A stretch of 64,000 bases of DNA, taken from contig JBCCEJ010000020.1 in NCBI GenBank assembly GCA_039030335.1, forward strand, positions 1 to 64,000, read 5' to 3'. The notes below the pieces were generated by a model. The model had not been told where the DNA came from, ran no database searches, and was given only the letters and a program-made list of their open reading frames with translations. Positions 53,787 through 62,203 of this stretch are shown piece by piece. The position numbers were made by a program, and so were the translations under genes. Within the stretch, counting starts at the first letter, position 1. Each line of letters opens with the position of its first letter. The stretch comes from JBCCEJ01 sp039030335. GTDB taxonomy: Bacteria > Pseudomonadota > Gammaproteobacteria > HK1.

Positions 53787-54566
53787 ATGCGACTAGCCAA
53801 CAAGATCGGTCTCGTCACGGCCGCGGGATCTGGTATGGGGCGCGCAGGCGCGATTCGCTTCGCCCGCGAAGGCGCCCGCGTCGGAGTCGTCGATCTCGAT
53901 GAGAGCGCCGTGCACGACGTGGTCGCGGACATCGAGGCGGCCGGCGGGCACGCCCTTGGGATCGCCTGCGACTTGCGCGACGACGAAAACGCGCGGCGGA
54001 TCGTGCGCCAAACCGCCAACCACTTCGGCGGACTCGATTTCGTCTGGAATCACGTCGGGCATCCGGGTCCTGCGTCGGTCGAAGGGATCGATATGGCCGA
54101 CTTCGAACTCGCGATGGATCTCAACCTCCGCACCGTACTGGTAACCACCGAAGCCGCACTGCCCGAACTCCGTGCCCGCGGCGGCGGCGCGCTGCTCTAC
54201 ACAGCGTCGACCAGCGGCCTGCGCGGATCGGCGTTCTCGCCGGTCTACTCAGCCGCCAAGTTCGGTATTGTCGGCATGGTGCGGAGCATGGCCAAGCGTT
54301 ACGCCGGCGAAGGGATTCGCGTGAACGCGGTGTGCCCAGGGCCAACCGACACGCCGATGTTGCGGGTATTTGTCGCGCGCCCTGACCAGCAGTCGACCCA
54401 GGGTCAGGACAAAGAAGAGATCGTCGCGCGGTATGCCGCCTCCAATCCGATGGGCCGGGCCGCGTCCGCCGATGATATCGCGAACGCGGCGCTCTTCCTG
54501 GTGTCTGACGAGGCCGCCTACATCAGCGGCGCAGCGCTGCCCGTGGACGGCGCGTCAACAGCCTAG
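53787..54566 (+). CDS. Short-chain dehydrogenase/reductase
   Basis: The 259-residue classical SDR has the cofactor motif TAAGSGMGRAGAIRFA, an acidic residue in VVDLDES favouring NAD, NHVGHPG at the NNAG position, the catalytic Ser in YTASTSG and Tyr-Lys in YSAAK, and PGPTDTPML. The substrate is unknown. FabG-like or 3-hydroxyacyl/steroid-type reductases look similar. A very strong ribosome site AAAGGAGGAG precedes ATG 53787, which suggests high expression. Confidence 0.9.
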   Translation: MRLANKIGLVTAAGSGMGRAGAIRFAREGARVGVVDLDESAVHDVVADIEAAGGHALGIACDLRDDENARRIVRQTANHFGGLDFVWNHVGHPGPASVEGIDMADFELAMDLNLRTVLVTTEAALPELRARGGGALLYTASTSGLRGSAFSPVYSAAKFGIVGMVRSMAKRYAGEGIRVNAVCPGPTDTPMLRVFVARPDQQSTQGQDKEEIVARYAASNPMGRAASADDIANAALFLVSDEAAYISGAALPVDGASTA

Positions 54567-54595
54567 ACGCGCCCTGACCAGGTTTGCCGCTTGGA

Positions 54596-54613
54596 ATGGC
54601 CCGTATGGGCCAT
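54596..54613. terminator. Hairpin between convergent genes
   Basis: A perfect 7-bp stem ATGGCCC/GGGCCAT with loop GTAT lies 30 bp after the SDR stop and 53 bp from the end of the convergent GFA gene. Confidence 0.55.
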
Positions 54614-54665
54614 CGTCCGGGCGCCCGAATCACTCAGTTGGCCAGCCTGTCGCGGTGCAGGCCAG

Positions 54666-55103
54666 CTAAGGCATACCGGCGAACTTCTCCAGCTCGGCGT
54701 GCATGACATCCCAGGGCTGAGCGCTCGCGACGTAGATGTCCCGGGACGGCGCATACGCGGCCGGGTCATCGAGGCTGGCGGCGTACAGCACCGTCACCCC
54801 GGGCGCGGCGCCATTTTGCAGTGCCACTGGCGACCCGCAGGTGGCGCAGAATCCACGCTGCATCGCATGACCCGCATCCGCGACCGATTCGTACCATGTC
54901 AACTCACCGATCACGAAGCTGCATTCGCGGCGCTTAACGATGACCGCGGGCAAATAGGCGCTGCCGGTGGCGTGCTGACAATCGCGGCAATGACAGTTGG
55001 ACATCAACAATGGCACGCCTTCCACCTGATAGCGCACCTCGCCGCAGGCGCAACCGCCGGTCATCGCGGACGGCTGGGAGTCAGAGGACATGTTCTCGGC
55101 CAT
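54666..55103 (-). CDS. GFA/CENP-V-type zinc protein
   Basis: The 145-residue protein has the Cys pattern of the GFA family: GGCACGEVRY, NCHCRDCQ and GFCATCGSPV, which bind one or two zinc ions. Family members include glutathione-dependent formaldehyde-activating enzyme, but most are of unknown function and true GFA activity is disputed. Possible starts are 55109, 55103 and 55091. ATG 55103 has the best spacing from an AGG-containing site. Confidence 0.82.
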   Translation of the reverse strand: MAENMSSDSQPSAMTGGCACGEVRYQVEGVPLLMSNCHCRDCQHATGSAYLPAVIVKRRECSFVIGELTWYESVADAGHAMQRGFCATCGSPVALQNGAAPGVTVLYAASLDDPAAYAPSRDIYVASAQPWDVMHAELEKFAGMP

Positions 55104-55443
55104 GGGCATACCTGCATTTGCTGTTTCGCCCGTCGACGCGACGGCGGCCGGAGCAGGATGGCACAAGGTAACGTATCGGGCCAAAAGCACCCGACAGGGC
55201 CCGCCCGGCTGGCGCCCCGGAACGGCGGATGAAACCGGCTGGCGCGACCGGTTTTCAGCAACGATGCAGGCGGCCGTCTGTGGCCCGCAGCCGTCACGAC
55301 GTAACGGCTGCCAAATCCACGCGCCGGCTGTATTGTGAACCGGTTGGCGAAACCCGCATGGCGGTTCAGCTTGCGTTCAGTGTGGACGGCATACAGTGCA
55401 TCCCACATTCGGACACACGGTCCGAGCCTTGGGGATTACAGCC
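55104..55443. other. Divergent intergenic region
   Basis: These 340 bp lie between the divergent GFA and SH3-like genes. No conserved gene, strong hairpin or known regulatory element is visible. Short frames through it show no domain pattern. Confidence 0.35.
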
Positions 55444-56034
55444 ATGCCACGTCACGCACTGATAACGTTTCTAGTCGTTGCGCTCAGCACCGCCGCCGTC
55501 ACGGCGACCGCACACTCTTACGCCGGCGCCAAGGGTGTCGTCGAGATCACGAGCGCGGGCGTTTATGTCTTCCGTGGACCAGACCATCGTTCCGGCGTGG
55601 TTGGACGCCTCGAAGTCGGCGACGCGGTCAAAGGCCACGAGCAACACGGAAAGTGGCTCGCCGTACAGGGTCATGGCAGCAACGGGCCGGTGACCGGCTG
55701 GATCCAGGCCCGCTATGCACGTTCGCTTCCGACCTCGGCCTATGCGGCCAATCCGTCTCGCCACGCGCATCAGGCTGACAGACATGGATACGTCGTGCGC
55801 CCGACGCCCATCGGTCGCACACCCGGCAGCCGCGGCGGACGCGCCCAGATCGATCCGGAAGACTACGACTACGTCTACATGTTTGCCGGACCGGACCGCT
55901 ACTCGCCGGTGCTGGCACGCCTCGACGGAGGGGACCAGGTCCGCATCCTGAAGCGCGGCCCGACGTGGAGCTACATCGCCATGCGCGGCATTGGCCGCGG
56001 TTTTGTGCCGACCGACGCGCTCGAGCAAATTTAG
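55444..56034 (+). CDS. Exported protein with two SH3-like domains
   Basis: The 196-residue protein has a signal peptide (1-23) and two bacterial SH3-like modules. The first is at about 29-92 (AGVYVFRGPDHRSGVVGRL, ending GWIQARYAR) and the second at about 140-194 (YVYMFAGPDRYSPVLARL, ending GFVPTDALEQI). They are joined by a His/Arg-rich linker. The two share the pattern V-x-[VM]-F-x-G-P-D-x-x-S, evidence of internal duplication. SH3b domains often bind cell-wall peptides. The role is not known. Confidence 0.8.
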   Translation: MPRHALITFLVVALSTAAVTATAHSYAGAKGVVEITSAGVYVFRGPDHRSGVVGRLEVGDAVKGHEQHGKWLAVQGHGSNGPVTGWIQARYARSLPTSAYAANPSRHAHQADRHGYVVRPTPIGRTPGSRGGRAQIDPEDYDYVYMFAGPDRYSPVLARLDGGDQVRILKRGPTWSYIAMRGIGRGFVPTDALEQI

Positions 56035-56191
56035 GCGAACAGACCCGACTCACGCAGGTCGGGGGCGGACAAAGTGACGGCGGGCGACGCCCGCCGCAGT
56101 TAGTCGAAGCGACTATTGCCGCGTGCGCGGCGGCTCTGGCGAGGCGCGCCTCGCGACGACCCGCGTCCAAGCTGGCAACGTTCCGCAGATC

Positions 56192-57100
56192 TCAGGTGAG
56201 CCGGTAGAAGCGATCGGCGTTGTCATGAAAGAACGCGCGCTGCGCCTGACGGTCGAGATCCGACAGCATCCGGTAGACACCGGCGACGAGAGACTGATAG
56301 TCGACGCGCAATCCGGCGACCGGAAAATTAGAGGCGAACATACACCGCTCGATACCAAAGATATCGAGCGCGGCCTCTACCACCCTTCGATTGTCTTCGT
56401 AGTCCCAAGCCGCGTCGGCCAGACCGAACTCAGAAACTTTGAGGTGCACATGCGGCACCTCCGCGATCGTACGCATCGCACTTCGCCACGCCGCAAGACC
56501 GCTCGCGCTGCGATCCCATGGGAAGCCGGTGTGGTTCAACACAACCGGGATGTCCGGGTAGTGCCACACCAGCTCGGCAGCTTCACAAAGATGCCAGTAT
56601 GGCACCCGCAGGTCCCATGACAGGCCATGCTCCGCCAGACGGGCGAATCCCTCGCGCCAGCGCGGGTCGCTCATCGTACCCGGCCGGCCGGCCACGCTGA
56701 GCCCCGGGCGCGCGGCCGTCACCGGCTTCGAGCGGATGCCCCGAACGAGCGGATGCCCCGCCTGTTTCGCCAGCACCTCCGCGGCGTTCTCGGTATGGAA
56801 CCAGGCGTGCGCGACGATCGCACTCGGCAGACCGTGCCTCGCATGCTGATCGGCCAGCCAGACCGTCTCACCGAACTGGTCGCAGCGCCGCCATTCCGCC
56901 TCGACGTGCACGGTCTTGACGACCGGCAGCTCGCCCGCGTCACGCCGATAGTCTTCCGGCAGATAGTTGCGCTTCAACGCGGCGTAGTCACCAAGGAAGA
57001 AGTCTTTCTCTGGCTCGCACCCGAGCCACGGGTGATTGTTGTCGCGCAGATCCCAGAGATGGTGGTGCGCATCGACGATCGGCAGGTCGGGAGGGAACAT
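56192..57100 (-). CDS. Amidohydrolase-family lactonase (PDC lactonase / fuconolactonase type)
   Basis: The 302-residue TIM-barrel hydrolase starts PIVDAHHHLWDL, the metal-site motif of this branch, and has HVEAEWRR, IPVVLNHTGFPWDR and the late CMFASNFPV. Relatives hydrolyse 2-pyrone-4,6-dicarboxylate, sugar lactones or similar. It lies divergent from the F420 operon, 129 bp from the AhpD-like start. A link to that operon is possible but unproven. Confidence 0.85.
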   Translation of the reverse strand: MFPPDLPIVDAHHHLWDLRDNNHPWLGCEPEKDFFLGDYAALKRNYLPEDYRRDAGELPVVKTVHVEAEWRRCDQFGETVWLADQHARHGLPSAIVAHAWFHTENAAEVLAKQAGHPLVRGIRSKPVTAARPGLSVAGRPGTMSDPRWREGFARLAEHGLSWDLRVPYWHLCEAAELVWHYPDIPVVLNHTGFPWDRSASGLAAWRSAMRTIAEVPHVHLKVSEFGLADAAWDYEDNRRVVEAALDIFGIERCMFASNFPVAGLRVDYQSLVAGVYRMLSDLDRQAQRAFFHDNADRFYRLT

Positions 57101-57229
57101 CAGCTGCAGTCGGGGGTGCTTCTAGAGACTCGTGGGCTGGCCAGACGACTCGGCGAGCCTATACTGCCACGGTTACTATCGCTGCGGTCTGCCGGTAACG
57201 GAGCCGCTGACCCAAGAGGACGCGACCCG

Positions 57230-58375
57230 ATGACTGCGCTCGCCCCTGACTACGCCGACGCGCCGCTGCCCGTGCGCGCGGATCTGGCCACCGAGCATGC
57301 CCGCGTTTGGAGGAGCCTCGCCGCCCCCGGCACGTGGCTAGACGGCAGCCAGCGCGTCGCCGTGGCGGCGGAGACCCGCATCGCGCCAGCTTGCCCCACC
57401 TGCAAAGCCGCCGCTGACGCCTTGGCGCCCTTACCGTCAGGCACCCTGCACGCCGTGACGAACGACGTGCTTCCGCCGCTTTGGATTGAAGTCATCCACC
57501 GCGTACGCAACGACGCGTCACGCCTCACCGACCGCTGGTATTCAAGTCTCCTCGGGCGCGGCATGGACCCGGGCGAGTACATCGAGATCGTGAGCGTGCT
57601 GGCTCACGTGGTCGCCGTAGATACGTTCACGGATGCACTCGGCTGGCCACGCCACGCGTTGCCGAAGCCGCTCACCGGGGAACCGAGCCGAACGCTGCCG
57701 CCAGGCGCGAAACCCGGCCTCGGCCGCGTACCCACGGTGGCTCCCGAGGATGTTTCGCAAGGCGAGGCGGATCTCTATGAAGGATTGTCCGGCGCCAATA
57801 TTCACCGCGCCTTGAGCCTGGTCCCGGCGGAGGTGTGGTCGTTCTTCGCCCTTGACGCCGTGATGTATCTTCCCGATCGGCAACTGAGGGATTTCGAGCA
57901 CGAATTCCGCGCCATCGACCATGCCCAGATCGAGTTGGTCGCGGCCAGGGTGTCGGCGTTGAACGAGTGCTACTACTGAACCACCAGCCACCTGGTGCTG
58001 CTCCGTGCGAGCGGCGAGCACGCTGGTATCGAACACGACGTCGACGGCATCACGAGCACCGCGGGCGCCGGACACTCGGTGCGCGACGCTGATCTGCTGC
58101 TGCCATTTGCAGAAGCGGTTGTACGCGGCAGCGCAGCCGAGCTCTGGGCCGCCCGGGAGCGGCTGATGGCGGAACTTGGGGCCGCCGCGTTGATGGACAC
58201 GGCCGCGACCGCGGCGATCTTCAACGCCGTGGTGAAGGTCGCGGATGCGACCGGGATTCCCATCGAAGCCTACAAGGTCGACCAGACCGCGACGGCCCGG
58301 GCGGCGCTCGGCATCGACACTTTCGGACAGGCGTCGAGGCCGGCCGGCCCGATCGGGCAGAGGCCGCCCACATGA
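57230..58375 (+). CDS. AhpD-like protein with in-frame UGA at the CxxC site, candidate selenoprotein
   Basis: Reading through the single TGA at 57977-57979 gives a 381-residue protein. Before the UGA it ends ARVSALNECYY and after it continues TTSHLVLLRASGEHAG, so the motif is C247-x-x-U250-x-x-x-H254. This is the spacing of the AhpD alkylhydroperoxidase site C-x-x-C-x-x-x-H. A hairpin at 57995-58021 lies at SECIS-compatible distance. The frame stays open for 131 codons and ends in ATGA, overlapping the cofC start, so translation past the UGA is expected. From memory, an AhpD-related family with Sec- and Cys-containing members, linked to F420 genes, has been described. ATG 57230 has AAGAGGA upstream. 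The alternatives are a sequencing error or a nonsense mutation. Confidence 0.8.
57995..58021 (+). promoter_or_regulatory. SECIS-like stem-loop downstream of the UGA
   Basis: Stem GTGCT-GCTC / GAGC-(GGCG bulge)-AGCAC, 9 base pairs, with apical loop CGTGC. The loop has G at its second position (58005), with 25 nt between the UGA and that G, inside the range known for bacterial SECIS elements (about 16-37 nt). A competing small hairpin CACCAG/CTGGTG (57982-57997) would exclude part of it. Prediction is by eye only. Confidence 0.5.
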
Positions 58376-59034
58376 CATGTGAAGTCTGGGCACTCATTCC
58401 GGTCAAGAACACCGAAGGCGCTAAACAAAGGCTGAGTCCGGTGCTATCGCCGGATGACCGTCAGGGTCTGTTTCTCGCCATGCTGGGCGACGTGTTGACC
58501 GCGCTCGCCGGCGCCAGGCGACTCGACGGCACCCTGGTTCTGACCCGCGACCCGACCGCCGCGGGGATGGCGACCGCGGTTGGCGCCGAAGTGGCTTCGG
58601 AAACCTCGAACGACGGTCATTCGGCCGCCGTGCAGCGGGGCGCCGAGCACCTGAGAGCGCGGGGCCGCGACGCGATGCTGGCGTTACCCGCCGATATTCC
58701 GTTGTTGCAGTCGGCCGAAGTGGATGCGCTGATCGAGTCGCTGAAACCCGGCCCCGCACTCAGTATCGCGCCGTCATTGGATGAGTTCGGGTCGAACGGC
58801 GTGCTGGTCTCGCCACCCGATCTGTTCGAGTTCGCTTTCGGCGACGACAGTTTCCGCCCCCACCTCGCCAGAGCCCGTGCCGCGGGGGCCGATCCGGCAG
58901 TCCTCGAACTACCCGGATTCCAGCTGGATGTCGACCGTCCAGACGATCTGCGGCGCTTCGCCAGCCAGAAATCCGATACACGAGCGTACCGATATTTGCT
59001 TGATCGCAATTTGCTTGGGAAACTCTGCGTCTAG
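58372..59034 (+). CDS. cofC: CofC/FbiD-type phospho-lactate/PEP guanylyltransferase (F420 biosynthesis)
   Basis: The 220-residue nucleotidyltransferase has the CofC opening ALIPVKNTEGAKQRLSPVLS (the Lys/Arg of the GTP site), ALPADIPLL with the metal-binding Asp, SLDEFGSNGVLVSPP and GFQLDVDRPDDL. It activates 2-phospholactate, phosphoenolpyruvate or 3-phosphoglycerate with GTP to form the side-chain donor for coenzyme F420. Which substrate this one uses is not decidable. The start overlaps the AhpD-like stop (ATGA), and fbiC follows after 68 bp. Confidence 0.92.
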   Translation: MTCEVWALIPVKNTEGAKQRLSPVLSPDDRQGLFLAMLGDVLTALAGARRLDGTLVLTRDPTAAGMATAVGAEVASETSNDGHSAAVQRGAEHLRARGRDAMLALPADIPLLQSAEVDALIESLKPGPALSIAPSLDEFGSNGVLVSPPDLFEFAFGDDSFRPHLARARAAGADPAVLELPGFQLDVDRPDDLRRFASQKSDTRAYRYLLDRNLLGKLCV

Positions 59035-59102
59035 ACGCCCCGGAAACTGCGCCGTCAGAGCTGCTCGCCGGGCCGTCGGATCATGGGAGATCTCGAGGAA
59101 TC

Positions 59103-61571
59103 ATGGCCGTTATCAATGCAACCGGCATTCAGGATATAGCGCTCGATACGCTCGTCGAGCGCGCTGGCGAACTGACCACTGACGAGGCATTACACCTCGC
59201 GAAGTGCACCGATACGGCCAGTCTCGCCAACGCGGCGCGCGCTGTGCGCGACGGGGCGTTCGGCCACCTGGTCACCTTCTCGCCAAAGGTGTTTATCCCG
59301 CTTACGCAGCTCTGTAGAGACGTCTGCCACTACTGCACGTTCGCCAAGGCACCGAAGTACGGGCCGGCTTATCTGCAGCTCGACGAAATCGAGAAGATCG
59401 CCGCCGACGGCGCGCGCATCGGCTGCCATGAAGCCCTCTTCACCCTGGGCGACAAGCCAGAGCTGCGTTTCAAGAAGGCGCGCCAGGCACTGGACGAGTT
59501 GGGCCACGAAACCACGATCGGCTACCTCCTGGAAGCTGCCCGGCACGTGATCGAAACGACCGGCATGCTGCCGCACGTCAATCCGGGCGTCCTCGAACGC
59601 GACGAGGTCGCTGCGTTGCGCGAGGTAGCGGTGTCCGGCGGTATGATGCTCGAGTCGACCTCGCAACGGCTGTGCGAGAAGGGAGGGCCGCACTACGGGT
59701 CCCCCGACAAACAGCCGGCCGTGCGTCTGCAGACCCTTGAGTATGCCGGGGAGCTGGCGTTTCCGTTTACGACGGGCATTCTTATCGGCATCGGCGAGAC
59801 TCGCACCGAGCGCGTCGAGGCGCTGCTCGCCATTCGTGATCTGCACCGGCGGCACGGCCACATCCAGGAAGTCATCGTGCAGAACTTTCGGGCGAAAGCG
59901 CGCACGGCGATGGCAAAGGCCGTGGAGCCCCCACTCGAAGAGCTGGTGTGGACGATCGCGATCGCGCGCCTGGTCCTCGGACCGGACATGAGCATTCAGG
60001 CCCCGCCCAATCTCAGCCCGGGCCAGCTCACCGCCCTGCTGAACGCCGGCATCAACGACTGGGGCGGCGTCTCGCCGGTCACTCCCGACTTCGTAAACCC
60101 CGAGGCACCCTGGCCGGAACTGCAGGTGCTCGGAGAGATCAGCGCGAACGCCGGCAAGATGCTGGCACCGCGCCTGCCCATCTACCCGAGTTACGTCCGG
60201 GACGCCGGACGTTGGTTGGATCCAGGTCTGACGCGCCACGTGCTGCGTCATGCTGACAGCGCGCTGCTCGGCAGGGAGGACCTCTGGGTAACTGGCAGCT
60301 CGACGGTGGTACCGCAACTGCCGACAAACGCGGGGGACCGTCCGACCAGCGTGGATACAGTGCTAGCTGCAGCGCGCGCTGGCGAGTGGCTCGATGAATC
60401 TGCTATCACGACCCTTTTTGCGGCCCGCGGCGAAGGGCTTGCGCGTGTCATGCAATACGCTGACGAGCTGCGTCGTGAACAGACGGGCGACACCATCACG
60501 TATGTCGTCAACCGGAACATCAACTACACGAACGTCTGCTACTTCCACTGCCGCTTCTGCGCCTTTTCCAAGGGCCGGACTCATGAGGATCTGCGCGGGA
60601 AGCCCTACGATCTGGATCTCAGCGAAATCACCCGGCGAGCGGGTGAGGCGTGGAGTCGCGGAGGCACCGAGGTATGCCTGCAAGGCGGGATTCACCCGAA
60701 CTACACGGGCCAGACCTATCTGAACATCTGCGACGCGATCATGGCGGCGATTCCCGGCATGCACATCCATGCGTTCTCGCCGCTCGAGGTCTGGCAAGGT
60801 GCGAGCACCCTGGGACTCGATCTACCGACGTTCCTGCAGCAGCTGAAAGACGCTGGACTGAAGTCCCTGCCCGGGACCGCGGCCGAAATTCTGGACGACG
60901 AAGTCCGCGCCACGCTGTGCCCGGATAAGATCAATACGGGCCAATGGCTGGAAGTCATGCGCGCGGCGCACGGCGTCGGACTGCGCAGCACCGCCACGAT
61001 CATGTTCGGGCATCTCGAGGAAACGAAGCACTGGGCGCGCCACCTCATCCGCGTGCGGGATCTGCAGCGCGAAACCGGCGGCTTCACTGAATTCGTCCCG
61101 CTGCCGTTCGTCGCGATGGAAGCGCCGGTGTTTCGCCGCGGCGGTGCGCGCCTGGGACCCACTTACCGGGAAGCCGTTCTGATGCACTCGGTCGCGCGGA
61201 TTGTGCTCGGACGCGTCATTCCGAACATTCAGACGTCGTGGGTCAAAATGGGCCCGGAGGGAGCGCAGAGTTGCCTGAATGCAGGGGCAAACGATCTCGG
61301 CGGCACGTTGATGAACGAGAGCATCACCCGGGCCGCCGGAGCAGAGCACGGTCAGGAACTGCCGCCGCACCGCATGGACCTTCTGATCCGGGGCATCGGG
61401 AGAACGCCCAGGCAGCGCAGCACGCTCTACGGCGAGGTCAATGAAGAGCGGTACAACGCGGCGTTACAGGCTGCGCCACTGGAACCGATCGTCAACACCC
61501 CACTGAGTCGCGTCACCAAGCACAAGGTCGCCAAGCGTCAGAGTGTCGTCGTCCATCTCGCGTCGGCCTGA
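59103..61571 (+). CDS. fbiC: Bifunctional FO synthase (CofG-CofH fusion)
   Basis: The 822-residue protein fuses two radical-SAM enzymes. The N-terminal CofG half (to about 400) has the cluster motif CRDVCHYC (Cys71, 75, 78). The C-terminal CofH half has NVCYFHCRFCAF (about Cys479, 483, 486). Together they make 7,8-didemethyl-8-hydroxy-5-deazariboflavin (FO), the chromophore of F420, from tyrosine and the riboflavin intermediate 5-amino-6-ribitylamino-uracil. A GAGGA site precedes ATG 59103. The fused form is typical of actinobacteria and of some proteobacteria. CofD and CofE are not within the window. Confidence 0.97.
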   Translation: MAVINATGIQDIALDTLVERAGELTTDEALHLAKCTDTASLANAARAVRDGAFGHLVTFSPKVFIPLTQLCRDVCHYCTFAKAPKYGPAYLQLDEIEKIAADGARIGCHEALFTLGDKPELRFKKARQALDELGHETTIGYLLEAARHVIETTGMLPHVNPGVLERDEVAALREVAVSGGMMLESTSQRLCEKGGPHYGSPDKQPAVRLQTLEYAGELAFPFTTGILIGIGETRTERVEALLAIRDLHRRHGHIQEVIVQNFRAKARTAMAKAVEPPLEELVWTIAIARLVLGPDMSIQAPPNLSPGQLTALLNAGINDWGGVSPVTPDFVNPEAPWPELQVLGEISANAGKMLAPRLPIYPSYVRDAGRWLDPGLTRHVLRHADSALLGREDLWVTGSSTVVPQLPTNAGDRPTSVDTVLAAARAGEWLDESAITTLFAARGEGLARVMQYADELRREQTGDTITYVVNRNINYTNVCYFHCRFCAFSKGRTHEDLRGKPYDLDLSEITRRAGEAWSRGGTEVCLQGGIHPNYTGQTYLNICDAIMAAIPGMHIHAFSPLEVWQGASTLGLDLPTFLQQLKDAGLKSLPGTAAEILDDEVRATLCPDKINTGQWLEVMRAAHGVGLRSTATIMFGHLEETKHWARHLIRVRDLQRETGGFTEFVPLPFVAMEAPVFRRGGARLGPTYREAVLMHSVARIVLGRVIPNIQTSWVKMGPEGAQSCLNAGANDLGGTLMNESITRAAGAEHGQELPPHRMDLLIRGIGRTPRQRSTLYGEVNEERYNAALQAAPLEPIVNTPLSRVTKHKVAKRQSVVVHLASA

Positions 61572-61592
61572 CGTCATTCCCGACTCGCGCCG

Positions 61593-62102
61593 CTACCGGC
61601 ACCGTGGCCGGACGGCGGTCCGCTGCTCGAGATCGAGGAGCGCCTGTTTCGCAGACAGGCCGCCGGCGTAGCCGGTCAGGCCGCCGTCAGCCCCGACCAG
61701 GCGATGGCACGGCACCAGGATGGAGATGGGGTTCAAACCATTCGCCGCGCCGACCGCGCGCGCGGCCGCGGGATTGCCGAGCGCCGCCGCCACGTCACCG
61801 TAAGTGCTTGTGGTACCGGATGGAATTCCGAGCAACGCGCGCCACACGTTCCGCTGAAACGGAGTGCCGGACAACGCGAGCGGAATCTCGAATCGCCGCA
61901 ACCTTCCGGCGAAGTAGTGGTCGAGCTGCCGCTGCAGATCCGGTGCCGCACGGCGCGCATGTCCGGCTGCCTCCGCCCGGACCCGCACCGCCAGTCGACG
62001 CCGGTCGACCGATGCGTCGAACACCAGCTGATGCAGGGCCCCGTCCGTATCGAAGGCGGCCAGCAGCAAACCGATGGGTGTAGTGATCTCCGCATACCAC
62101 AT
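61593..62102 (-). CDS. ogt: Methylated-DNA-protein-cysteine methyltransferase
   Basis: The 169-residue repair protein has the helix-turn-helix region TPFQRNVWRALLGIPSGTTS, the Arg-finger stretch ARAVGAANGLNP and the acceptor cysteine motif ISILVPCHRLVG. It removes the methyl group from O6-methylguanine onto its own Cys in a suicide reaction. It has no Ada N-terminal domain. It is convergent with fbiC with 21 bp between. Confidence 0.95.
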   Translation of the reverse strand: MWYAEITTPIGLLLAAFDTDGALHQLVFDASVDRRRLAVRVRAEAAGHARRAAPDLQRQLDHYFAGRLRRFEIPLALSGTPFQRNVWRALLGIPSGTTSTYGDVAAALGNPAAARAVGAANGLNPISILVPCHRLVGADGGLTGYAGGLSAKQALLDLEQRTAVRPRCR

Positions 62103-62203
62103 GCCGCCAACTCCAATGCATCACACCGCGTCCAACTGCCTCTGGCGAAGAGGCATAATGAGGGGCAGATCCGCGCTCTCAATCAAACCTACGGATGATA
62201 CCC

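Noticed and set aside
18736..55103. frmA and the GFA-type gene as one formaldehyde detoxification system
   Set aside because: They are about 36 kb apart with unrelated neighbours, and GFA-family proteins mostly have other or unknown functions.
57230..57979. AhpD-like gene as a complete 249-residue protein ending at TGA 57979
   Set aside because: It would end just before the active-site Cys and His, and the downstream frame continues the same family to an ATGA overlap with cofC. A truncated product is unlikely to be the real gene.
57995..58375. Separate small gene starting at ATG 57995
   Set aside because: Its ATG-like start lies within the conserved helix after the CxxU site and has no ribosome site. 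It is the C-terminal part of the AhpD-like protein.
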